Positions 55,910 to 64,000 of a stretch of DNA of 64,000 nucleotides are shown here, piece by piece (the first letter of the stretch is position 1; each line of letters opens with the position of its first letter). The stretch is from the NCBI GenBank assembly GCA_029959085.1, contig JARWIR010000001.1, positions 15,925,730-15,989,729 of the forward strand, given 5' to 3'. The position numbers and the translations under genes were made by a program. A model generated the notes under the pieces. The model was not told the origin of the DNA. It was given only the letters and a program-made list of their open reading frames with translations, and searched no databases. Source of the DNA: Nemophila menziesii. Taxonomy: Eukaryota; Streptophyta; Magnoliopsida; Boraginales; Hydrophyllaceae.

Positions 55910-58693
55910 ATGCGAAGGAGACTCTTTAAGGATCTAGAGCCAACACCTCCGATCCTTAATAATCCAGAATCATTAATCAGACTTGCTAACAAGAGAAGAA
56001 AAGAACAAGAATCCTTAGAAGTAGAAGAATTAATTCACCAAATGGAGAACGTTAATATTCAGAACAATAACGGACAAGCTCAAATCGTGATGAATCAAGA
56101 TCCTTGGTTTACTAATGGCCCACCAGAAGTCCCATTCCGTGCCCCTACTATAGGAGTAGGTGCTCCAGATATAAATGTTCCGAAGTTTCGTCCAGATCCG
56201 GGTATGATAGCTCAATTCCAAAACTTTGGAAATTTTCGTGGTAGAGTTGGAGAAGATCCTCTTAGAGCGATACAGAAATTCAAACAGATATGTGATTCCT
56301 ACATCACACAAGGAGTTTCAAAAGAACAGATGTACTACGCTGTGTTTAAATTTTTTGTTATTGATGGAGCAAGTGAATGGCACGATACGCAAGATCCGAC
56401 GAAAATTACTAATTGGGATCAATTAGAGATTGCTTTCTTTGACAGGTATTACCCAAGTAACATGAGGTTAGATGCTGAATTAGAGTTGACGCAGTTCCGT
56501 CAAGAATATGATGAAACTTTGGGTAGGAGTTGGACAAGATTTCAGATGTGCTTACGTAGAGTCCCCAATCATGGCTTTTCAGAACAACAACAATTAAAAA
56601 TATTCTATAGAGGCCTTGATGGGACTTCAAGAGAGAAATTGGATATGCTATGTGGTGCAGGTTTTCTTCAAGTTCAACCCGCTCATGCAAAGATCATCTT
56701 AGAGAGAACAGTCAAGAATGAAGTTGGGTGGAGTTCAGTAAGAACACCAGTTAAAAGAGTGAATAATGTTGATATGGAAGAAAAGTTTGCTACGCTAGAG
56801 ACAAAGCTTCAGACCACACTAGAACAACAATTGAGACAACTTACTCTAGCCGTGAAAGAAGGTTTCTCGAATAAAAGAGGTGAGGTAAAGGTTGCACAAG
56901 AGGTATATGGATGTGAGTATTGCGGTATCAATGATCATAGTTGGGAAAATTGTCAAAATAATCAAGAATCCGTGATGTTTGTGTCCAATAGAGGTAACTT
57001 TAATTCAAGTGGTAATGGATATCAGCCTAACAGAAACCATCCGGGGTTTCAATACTCAAATCCTGATGGGGCAGCAAATCCTACTTATGCGTATCAGCCG
57101 CGTCCCCAAGGTAACAACTGCAATCCAAGACCACACAACAATTACCAAGGAGGACAGAATCAAAATTATGTTCAGAGACAAGCTCCTCAAGACAATTATG
57201 ATGACACAATGAATCAGAAGGCCTTACCTGCCCATCCGCAAGAAGGAGTTACTCTTCAGAAAACAGTTGAAAGTTTAATTGCTCTTCAAACACAAGCTAT
57301 GGAACGTCAAAACGCAGTTGAAGCAAGTATGAAGTTGTTCCAGAATCAGCTAAGTCAAATTAACAAACAACTGAATCAACGTCCACAAGGGCAACTCCCT
57401 AGCAATACTGAGAATCCAATCCAAATCGAAGACTGTAAAGCTATTACTCTCAGAAGTGGTAAGAACCTTCCTCCACCTCCTTTTCCGGTTATGAAAGAAA
57501 AAGAAGTTAGAAAAGAAAAAGAGGTGGTGAATAAAGATAAAGAAGTTGTAGTAGAAGAAGTGGAGAGGTCTAGTGAAGTTCCGAAAAAGAAAGATGATAC
57601 TATAATAAACCGTCCTCCTCCACCATTTCCATCGAGAGTTCAAAAGAAGGGTGATATGGCTGATTATCAAAAATTCTTTAACAAGGTAAGAGGTCTTAGC
57701 ATAAACATTCCGTTATTGGAAGCTATTAGAGATGTACCCAAGTATGCTAAGTTTCTGAAAAGAGCCCTCACCAACAAACGGCCGTATTGTGATAATGAGA
57801 TGATTGGTCTCCCCGAGGAATGTAGTGCTATTTGTCAAGGTAAACTACCTCCAAAGTTAGTTGATCATGGGAGCTTTACGATTCCGATATCTATTGGTAA
57901 TGAGTGGAAAGGAAAAGCGCTATGCGATTTGGGTGCAAGCATAAATCTTATGCCCAAATCAGTCTTTGACAAGCTTAATATTGAAGCAAGACCCACTTCT
58001 ATGGTCTTGCAAATGGCGGATCGATCTCTTGCACATCCAGAAGGCCGAATCGAAGATGTCCTCGTTAAGGCAGGTACGTTAATTTTCCCCGCTGATTTCA
58101 TTATACTTGATTACGACGCGGATAGGAATGTACCCATTATTTTGGGAAGACCATTCCTAGCCACGGGGCGTACTTTGATTGATGTAGAAAATGGCGAACT
58201 GATTATGAGAATCCAAGACGAGGAGATGAAGTTTAATGTGTTTAGACCTATGAAGTTTCCGGATTCCAAGGAAGAATGTTTTCGTGTAGATGTAATGGAA
58301 CCGGTAAGAAAAGAGCCAATCAATGTTGAGGACACTTTAGGGGTGGAGGAGAAAGAGCTACGAAAGAAACCACCAATTAAAGCTCCTCCATACCCTAAAA
58401 ATCCACCACTCAATCATGCGAAGAAGAAAGAGAAAACACGTGTCTCGAAGGTTCCAAAGGAACCTAAGAAGGAAAGAAAGAAAAAGGAGTTCAAAGTAGG
58501 CGAAGAAGTTGCTATGAAAAAGCCTAAACCTCCTCCAAAGACATGTGAATCAAAGAACTCTTGGCTAGGACCATTCGTGGTTGCTAAGGTAATCTCAGAT
58601 AAGTTAGTTGGAATAAAAGCTAAGGGTTGTAAATTCCGAGTTGCAAATATTGATAACCTCACTCACTGCTGGGGAGGTTATGTGAATGACTGA
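55910..58693 (+). CDS. Gag-protease-integrase-tail fusion polyprotein (927 aa)
   Basis: One uninterrupted frame from the first ATG after the leader. Residues about 60-290 are a retrotransposon Gag core (FRGRVGEDPLRAIQKFKQIC, GASEWHD, FFDRYYPSNMRLDAELELTQ, FYRGLD). A CCHC knuckle, CEYCGINDHSWENC, is near 335-350. A Gln/Asn-rich segment, ITLRSGKNLPPPPFP near 508-522 and an acidic-basic linker follow. An aspartic protease with active site ALCDLGASINLMP lies near 670-685, then ILGRPFLATGRTLIDVENG. After the protease (about 790) come EECFRVD, a Lys/Pro-rich stretch and FKVGEEVAM ... NSWLGPFVVAKV ... FRVANID, a GPY/F-like integrase C-terminus. RT, RNase H and the integrase catalytic core are absent without a frame break. 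Gag would build particles that package RNA; protease would cleave the polyprotein. Codons are intact throughout. Confidence 0.9.
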   Translation: MRRRLFKDLEPTPPILNNPESLIRLANKRRKEQESLEVEELIHQMENVNIQNNNGQAQIVMNQDPWFTNGPPEVPFRAPTIGVGAPDINVPKFRPDPGMIAQFQNFGNFRGRVGEDPLRAIQKFKQICDSYITQGVSKEQMYYAVFKFFVIDGASEWHDTQDPTKITNWDQLEIAFFDRYYPSNMRLDAELELTQFRQEYDETLGRSWTRFQMCLRRVPNHGFSEQQQLKIFYRGLDGTSREKLDMLCGAGFLQVQPAHAKIILERTVKNEVGWSSVRTPVKRVNNVDMEEKFATLETKLQTTLEQQLRQLTLAVKEGFSNKRGEVKVAQEVYGCEYCGINDHSWENCQNNQESVMFVSNRGNFNSSGNGYQPNRNHPGFQYSNPDGAANPTYAYQPRPQGNNCNPRPHNNYQGGQNQNYVQRQAPQDNYDDTMNQKALPAHPQEGVTLQKTVESLIALQTQAMERQNAVEASMKLFQNQLSQINKQLNQRPQGQLPSNTENPIQIEDCKAITLRSGKNLPPPPFPVMKEKEVRKEKEVVNKDKEVVVEEVERSSEVPKKKDDTIINRPPPPFPSRVQKKGDMADYQKFFNKVRGLSINIPLLEAIRDVPKYAKFLKRALTNKRPYCDNEMIGLPEECSAICQGKLPPKLVDHGSFTIPISIGNEWKGKALCDLGASINLMPKSVFDKLNIEARPTSMVLQMADRSLAHPEGRIEDVLVKAGTLIFPADFIILDYDADRNVPIILGRPFLATGRTLIDVENGELIMRIQDEEMKFNVFRPMKFPDSKEECFRVDVMEPVRKEPINVEDTLGVEEKELRKKPPIKAPPYPKNPPLNHAKKKEKTRVSKVPKEPKKERKKKEFKVGEEVAMKKPKPPPKTCESKNSWLGPFVVAKVISDKLVGIKAKGCKFRVANIDNLTHCWGGYVND

Positions 58694-58919
58694 TAAATGA
58701 GGTAACCCGTCGAGCTTAACGACGTTAAACAAAAGCCAATTTCTTGTATATTAGTCTAAGTTTTTATTTTTTTGCAATTTAGATTAGTTTGATTTTCGTA
58801 ATTTTAGTGTTTATTATTAAGAAATGAGGAAGGGTAGTTGTTTTTGATGATTTCAGGGATAAAAAGGTCATGAGTTTGGGGTCGAAAGGGCGAAAATAAG
58901 AGAAAAATTGTGGTGTTCC

Positions 58920-59368
58920 AGGGGCCAAACCGGGTCCCCGCATTTGCAAATGCGGGTACCCGGTTTCGAAAGCTAAAAATTCTACATTCTGACCCTGCGT
59001 CTTGGGTCCCGCGTTTTCCCGCGTTTTGCTGCGTTTTGCTGCGTTTTGGATTCGCGCCATCGACGCAAACCGGGGCCCCGCATTTGCAAATGCGGGTACC
59101 CGGTTTCGGAGCTGTAACTTTCCAATTTCTCTGACCCCGCGTTTTGGGAGGTCGCGTTTTGGTGCGTCTTGGCTCGCGCCATCGACGAGAATGCGGGTAC
59201 CCGCATTTGCAAATGCGGGCACCCGGTTTCGAAGGGCAATTCTCTGACCCCGCGTTTTGGCTGCGTTTTGAGGTAAAAAAAAAAAAAAAAAAAATTATTG
59301 CGTCATTTCAGACGCCCAAAAAAATTATTATAAAAAAAAAAAAAAATTATTGCGTCATTCCAGACGCC

Positions 59369-59403
<35 letters not shown>

Positions 59404-59470
59404 TTTTCGCGTCGACACAGCGACGCGAAACTGGGGCCCCGCATTTGCAAATGCGGGTACCCGGTTTCAT
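58920..59470. repeat. Four tandem units, each with a ~40-bp GC-rich palindrome
   Basis: Palindromes at 58927-58966, 59067-59106, about 59190-59229 and 59427-59467 share the perfect core CCGCATTTGCAAATGCGG, framed by AAACCGGG and CCCGGTTT arms. Units repeat at about 130-140 bases, with CTGACCCCGCGTTTTGG and CGCGCCATCGACG blocks between them. The last unit is displaced by two A-run segments that each carry ATTATTGCGTCATTNCAGAC. The array is much richer in GC and CpG than its surroundings. Confidence 0.9.
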
Positions 59471-60854
59471 CTGTGACAGGGCTGTTTTGAAGCTTTTTAG
59501 CCCTAGATTTTTACCTCCTTCTTCAACCCAGCCTCCAAAAACACTCCCAAAACCTAGAATTTCCTGAACATCATCATCAACAACCACACAATCCTCAAAT
59601 CTTGCTCTCTTTCACCACAACAACATGCAATCAACTCATCTCCCATCCAAAAAAATATGATTAAAGTCCCACTTTTCTCCAATTGTTCTTCCTCCAAGCT
59701 TCAAATTAAATCCAATTCCCTCTTCCCCCGCATCAATTAGCCTTTACCCATCTCATATTCCACCATAATCTTCAAGTCTCAAGCCTCAAAACATCAAAGT
59801 TCTAAGCCTTAGCTTCTCACTATTTTGGGATGGAAAGAGATGCTTATCAAATTAAGACTAATCATAAGAAGAGGGAAGTGATTGAGGAACCTGAAAGTGA
59901 GGAGGCAAATGATCCGATGATGGGTTGGAATCGAAAATCAAGGTGTTGGAAGAGAATCAGGATATGAGGTGCGCTATTTTGGGAAACGTTACAAACAAGT
60001 TGAACTTTATCTTGCGTCTAGACATCGTAACACCGACAACCAGCCTCGCGCTGGTTCAGATACGTTTTCTATCCCTTCTCATTTAGTGTATATTATTTTA
60101 TTGCTTTGAGTCTTTTCGAGTCGTGGGGACACGACTCATTTTTGAGTTTGGGGTGGGGTTCGTTGCCTCATCCCAGTTTTTATGTGTTATTTGCTTTATT
60201 TGCTTTCAATAAAAGAATTTTCGGAGTTGCGTTTGACTGTAGAAATTTTTAAATGTCCCTTTAAGCATACTTTTGATGAATCTATGATAGTAAATAGTGG
60301 ACTTTAGGGATTGATATAAAACGCACTTACAATTGCATGCGAACATAGGTAATTGATAGGAAAAATTAATGAACAATGCAAATGAAGTAAGCTTGTACTC
60401 AAGGAATATGTTTGGTGTGTAGAACGTGAAATCCTAATTAGTAGAGAACCCACCTAGATATGAACTAAAGACAAGCTATGTACTTAGGAAAATGATAGGG
60501 GCAGTTCTTTGTTAGCCATTTGTGCCTTTTTAGCCTTCTATCCCTTGTATTAATTATTATCCGTCTTAGCCCACTTTGAGCCTTAGCCTTTTCTTTGTAG
60601 CCACGATATAAGCCATTATCCCTTAGATTATTAGGCATGACCATATGACCCGCACTTGAATCACAATCCTGAGACATGTCTCGAGCTTGAGTTTGGGGTG
60701 GTGGGACCACATATGGGGAATTTAATGGGTTGGGATTGATGTGCTTTGTATTGTAGCACAATTGCAGATGATTTATAATTGTAACCCTTTGCCGGGAATG
60801 AAGAAAAATGAAAAAGAAAGAAAAAATGAAAAAAATTGAAAAATCATACAGTAG

Positions 60855-60900
60855 GAACCGGGAACCCGGATTCGTCAAAACCGGGAACCCGGTTTGCTTC
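60855..60900. repeat. Second pair of CCGGGAACCCGG palindromes
   Basis: AACCGGGAACCCGGATT followed at once by AACCGGGAACCCGGTTT. The arms equal the outer arms of the palindromes at 58.9-59.5 kb, without the ATTTGCAAAT core. Confidence 0.85.
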
Positions 60901-61519
60901 TGTACAAAAAAAAAAAGAAAAAAAAAAGAGAAAAGAAAAAGAAAAATATGAATGAATAAAACATCCGGCAAAGTGGAATTTTCTGAAAATCATCTTATTT
61001 ATAGTGGGTAGACATGGGACGCTAAATTATTGCGTATATGGGTGAGTGAGAACATCTTTTTGAGCGTTAACTCAAGCTCGAGGACACTGTTTATGGTAAG
61101 TGAGGAGAGAGCCAAAAGCTCACTTCAAATTTACCAAATATACATCCACACCCGTCCTTAAGCCAATATTATAACCGTAAAGACCTCGTGATTCCTAAGT
61201 GCATAGTGAATTTATTATTCTGTTGATAGGGAATACACTAGGTGGAGCGTTCAAAGCGAGTTAGGATTAATGACCACCCTATAGCCATCATACAGAGATG
61301 AGTACAAGTGTAACCTTCAAGCATTGCGACTTTAATTTTATGATTGAGATTATTTATGTTTGATGTTGCATGATTAGTGTATGTGTATATTAGTTTCTAG
61401 AGTTTGCTATATGAGATTTATTTTGAGAATTGCTTTAGGGTTTATTTGCTAGCTTCTACTTGTTTATACGCTTACTTCTACCCCTTTGTTTTGTTTTACT
61501 TTGTCGGGACGACAAAGGT

Positions 61520-61534
61520 TTGAGTTGGGGGTCT
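61520..61534 (+). other. Polypurine tract
   Basis: TTGAGTTGGGGGTCT directly before the TG of the 3' LTR, the site that primes plus-strand synthesis. Related GAGTTTGGGG stretches occur at 58871-58882, 60141-60158 and 60688-60705. Confidence 0.65.
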
Positions 61535-63095
61535 TGATGTCTCCCTAATTGTTCTTATTTTCGACCCTTGGGAGACATCATTTTTGGTGTTTATTTAATT
61601 AATTTGATAGACTTTTGGACTAAATATGCAATAATCCGGAATTCCCTTTTTATTTCTAGCATTTTTAATTTATTAAACTTTTGCGCGTAATATTGGTATT
61701 TTTAGTGTAAAGTTTACAGGTTTTAGATGTTAGCTAGGAGAGGAATCCGAGGAGAAGGTCAAAGATCGTGAATTAGAGTCAAGACTTGAAGACAAATCCC
61801 GAAGATATTATTTTTAGAGCTGAAAATCCACTTTCCAGGCCATAGATTGCTGATTTCGAGGTGCTTAAGCGATGATTTAGCCGCTGACCTTTGAAGAGAA
61901 ATCATTCCTTATCGAGTTACGGGACTTTAGCAACTGGAATGAGGTCAATCGGAGTTGCAACGCATCGGGAAAAGCTGTTTTAGTGAAGGCCTATCATCAG
62001 TTACGGGATTTTGGGCTTAGAAAGTGGGCCTGGACATTTAATTAGGCTTTTATTTTCTGGTCCAAGCCCTACTCCGAATTTGCACTTATAAAAGGAGGTC
62101 TGGACTTCTATTTTTCACACAATTCACATTCTACAAGATTAAACACCAGAGAGAAGTCAACGGAAGGAAGAAAGAAGAAGCTACAAGAGCTGGAGAGGGT
62201 CTATATCTCCGTTCGTAGTCATTCCTATTCCGGAAATTAGGTTTTTCTTATCTTTAATTTTGTAATCAAATATGAATTCCTTTACATTTAATTTAGTATT
62301 TCTTTTTAATATGAGCTAAACAATTGATAGTGCTTGAGAACAAACAATGGGTGAATCCCAATCTTATTAATTAACGAATGTTGAATTTGGGTTTTTATTG
62401 AATTAAACTAAATTAGGGCTTTTACTCTTTTCAATAAATTGAGATTATTTTACTGTTTTTGGAGTAGCTAACTAAGAACAGGTGTTAGTATCTAGGCTAT
62501 TCCAATTAGTGGCGATTGGATCATCCTGACGGAGGGTTTAGGTACGGAAATATTTATTTAATCTAAAATAGAAGCTATTGATTCTGACGAACTTAGCTAA
62601 TTTTAGGGCCAATGAGGTAATAAAACTTAATCATCCAACGGTGGATCATATTTACCCTGACGGGACTAGTGACACTTTAGGATCGCCTTATAGTCCACCC
62701 TGACGGGGGTATAAGGATTTTAGAATCCCGACCATTGTAATTGACCAATTTAACCCTTAAACAACATAAGTTAGGAAGTAAGATTGGGAGGATCCTTGCG
62801 TTCTCAAGTACTACATCTCATATTGCGTTTTCACTTATTTTACTTGCGTCTTAGCTTTTACTTGCATTTATAATTTGTCTTTCATTCATTAGCTTTAATA
62901 AACAAAATCAAACAAATATTTTATTATCTTTTACATTCATAAGTGCATCAATCACTATTTGCTAGACATTGTGATCAACCATCCGTCCTTGGAACGAATC
63001 TGTATTATCATACATACTACTTGGGACAACCGTACACTTGCGGTTGTGGTTCGATTAGCATTTGCATTTATTTTAGAACACACAAAGGACCACCA
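61535..63095 (+). repeat. 3' LTR of the young element
   Basis: 1561 bp, colinear with the 5' LTR with no indel that I saw. Ends GGACCACCA, followed by the CCATC duplication. Confidence 0.95.
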
Positions 63096-63100
63096 CCATC

Positions 63101-64000
63101 TCTTTTTGAGAAGTTGGTTATGAAAAAATAGTAGAGATGGTGAAGGACAACGTGTAGTAACATGACATTATATCATATAATTGGTTGTTACCTTTAAGAG
63201 ACAAGTAAGTATCTATCATCTTTCCAAAAATTCAATCAAAGCGAAAGTGAGAGCGTAATTGAAAGAATGTACTAAGTTAGTCTTTCCATTATCTCCGCCA
63301 AGTTAATAATTACTTGCATTAGTTATAGTTTTAGTAGAAATAAGAACAAATACTTGAAATCCTTACAATTTTAGTGAAGTTAAGAGTAGTAAATTATGTA
63401 AACGATTCCAAGTCCTCAGTGGTTCAACCCTTGGAAGTCTCTAAGGAATAACGAAGAATTTATAAAAAATTGATTGTATCCAGCGAAAAATACTTATATT
63501 TTGTTATTATTCTGTAAGACGATTAATAACACGTATTTGGAGTTCATCAAATACATTTGGGAAGTCGTCACTTTGCTTGAGAGAGGTCTCAATTAGGCTT
63601 TGTTAAAATCTTTTCGTACCTTTTTGCTTCTCTTGCAAATACACGTGAATATACAAAAATTGGGATACGAAATATAGATGCCACTCTGACATTCAAGTCA
63701 AAAATATTATTACAAAAAGAGCCACTACAAAATTACTTGGAAAATAAATATATGGAATTTCTTTATACGGTGTGCATAATAAAATTATTTAAACTAAGTT
63801 ACCTTAATAAAGTGAACATAGTCGTGTCTTTATAGTACGTTGAGGACACATGACATACTATATGTTGTACAAACCTAACAAAACAATTGGTAGTTAGTAA
63901 TGATTAACACTTTTAAAACACATTAGGTTGTTTGTAATAGATTGAAAAAATGTCAAGGTCTTTTGACCAAAGGACGAAGTATATTAGAATCAAACCTGCC
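63101..64000. other. AT-rich flank right of the young element
   Basis: No ORF, repeat end or RNA gene recognised. Confidence 0.4.

Larger units (their letters stand above)
58694..61519 (+). mobile_element. Long 3' non-coding region of the young element
   Basis: About 2.8 kb. It begins with GC-rich palindromic tandem repeats and A-runs (58860-59470). Then comes a possible remnant of a second ORF: a short frame from ATG 59830 (MERDAYQIKTNHKKREVIEE), continued one frame away by LESKIKVLEENQ, a coiled-coil-like pattern. The remainder is non-coding, with CCGGGAACCCGG repeats (60855-60900). Athila relatives carry an extra ORF and long variable 3' regions at this place. Confidence 0.6.
54203..63100 (+). 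mobile_element. Young Athila-related LTR retrotransposon lacking RT/RH/IN core
   Basis: A complete element of 8888 bases (54208-63095) bounded by a perfect 5-bp duplication CCATC (54203-54207 and 63096-63100). It comprises the 5' LTR, a tRNA-Asp-type primer site, one long ORF (Gag, protease, integrase tail), about 2.8 kb of non-coding DNA with palindromic repeats, a polypurine tract and the 3' LTR. The LTRs have equal length (1561 bp), and I see two mismatches (54596 A / 61923 G and 54864 G / 62191 T). The element is therefore recent. No reverse transcriptase, RNase H or integrase core can be read anywhere in it, so it is non-autonomous and was copied by proteins from a relative. Confidence 0.93.

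Noticed and set aside
58920..59470. Regularly spaced palindromic repeats that superficially resemble a CRISPR array.
   Set aside because: Plant nuclear DNA inside an LTR element, only four units, spacers repeat each other, and no cas genes.
58779..59476. Several overlapping open frames on both strands, with repeated PAFANAG- and GYPHLQMR-like segments.
   Set aside because: They come from the palindromic GC-rich repeats; all phases are open because the palindrome reads similarly on both strands.

Overview
This is a nuclear segment of a flowering plant, most likely a eudicot. It is AT-rich, it has three intron-containing genes with plant-type splice sites, and most of the remainder is plant retroelements (LINEs, Athila-like Ty3/gypsy elements, tRNA-derived SINEs, hAT and fold-back MITEs). 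I cannot name the species from the sequence.

Host genes. (1) 6321-8745, minus strand, 8 exons: a DEAD-box RNA helicase of the Dbp5/LOS4 (RH38) type for mRNA export. (2) 19770-22236, plus strand, 8 exons: a secreted, probably membrane-anchored pepsin-like aspartic protease close to Arabidopsis At5g22850. (3) 35974-38729, plus strand, 9 exons: a cytoplasmic poly(A)-binding protein with four RRMs and a MLLE domain. All three reconstruct into complete reading frames with GT-AG introns, and each has a TATA-like box upstream. They are unrelated housekeeping or secretory genes, not an operon or pathway.

Repeat landscape, left to right. 1-5527: a nearly intact LINE on the minus strand, cut by the window edge. 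9425-11150: a decayed LINE fragment. 12132-15242: two copies of a 1.5-kb Athila-type LTR arranged head to head as a long inverted repeat. 15.5-17.0 kb and 43.1-44.45 kb: two divergent copies of one non-autonomous element. 17869-18282 and 40875-41165: hAT-type elements with 8-bp target duplications. 22.9, 25.9 and 40.6 kb: three tRNA-derived SINEs. 24309-26275: a complete gag-only LTR element with a 5-bp duplication and a SINE nested in one LTR. 27.8-33.2 kb: a third, decayed LINE. 33.66-34.1 kb: a degenerate tandem repeat rich in TATACCGC boxes. 44.9-50.7 kb: an old Athila-like element, minus strand, interrupted by at least two LTR insertions, one of them a clean solo LTR.

54203-63100 holds the most striking element. 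It is a complete, very young Athila-related LTR retrotransposon whose 1561-bp LTRs differ at two positions by eye. Its single 927-codon ORF encodes Gag and protease, and then passes without reverse transcriptase, RNase H or the integrase core straight into a Lys/Pro-rich stretch and a GPY/F-like integrase tail. Its 3' non-coding part carries a tandem array of about 40-bp GC-rich palindromes. With the gag-only element at 24-26 kb, the window holds two independent retrotransposons that kept gag and lost pol, and so must have moved with enzymes supplied in trans.

Coordinates of exons, LTRs and duplications were read by eye. Family assignments rest on motif recognition without any database search.
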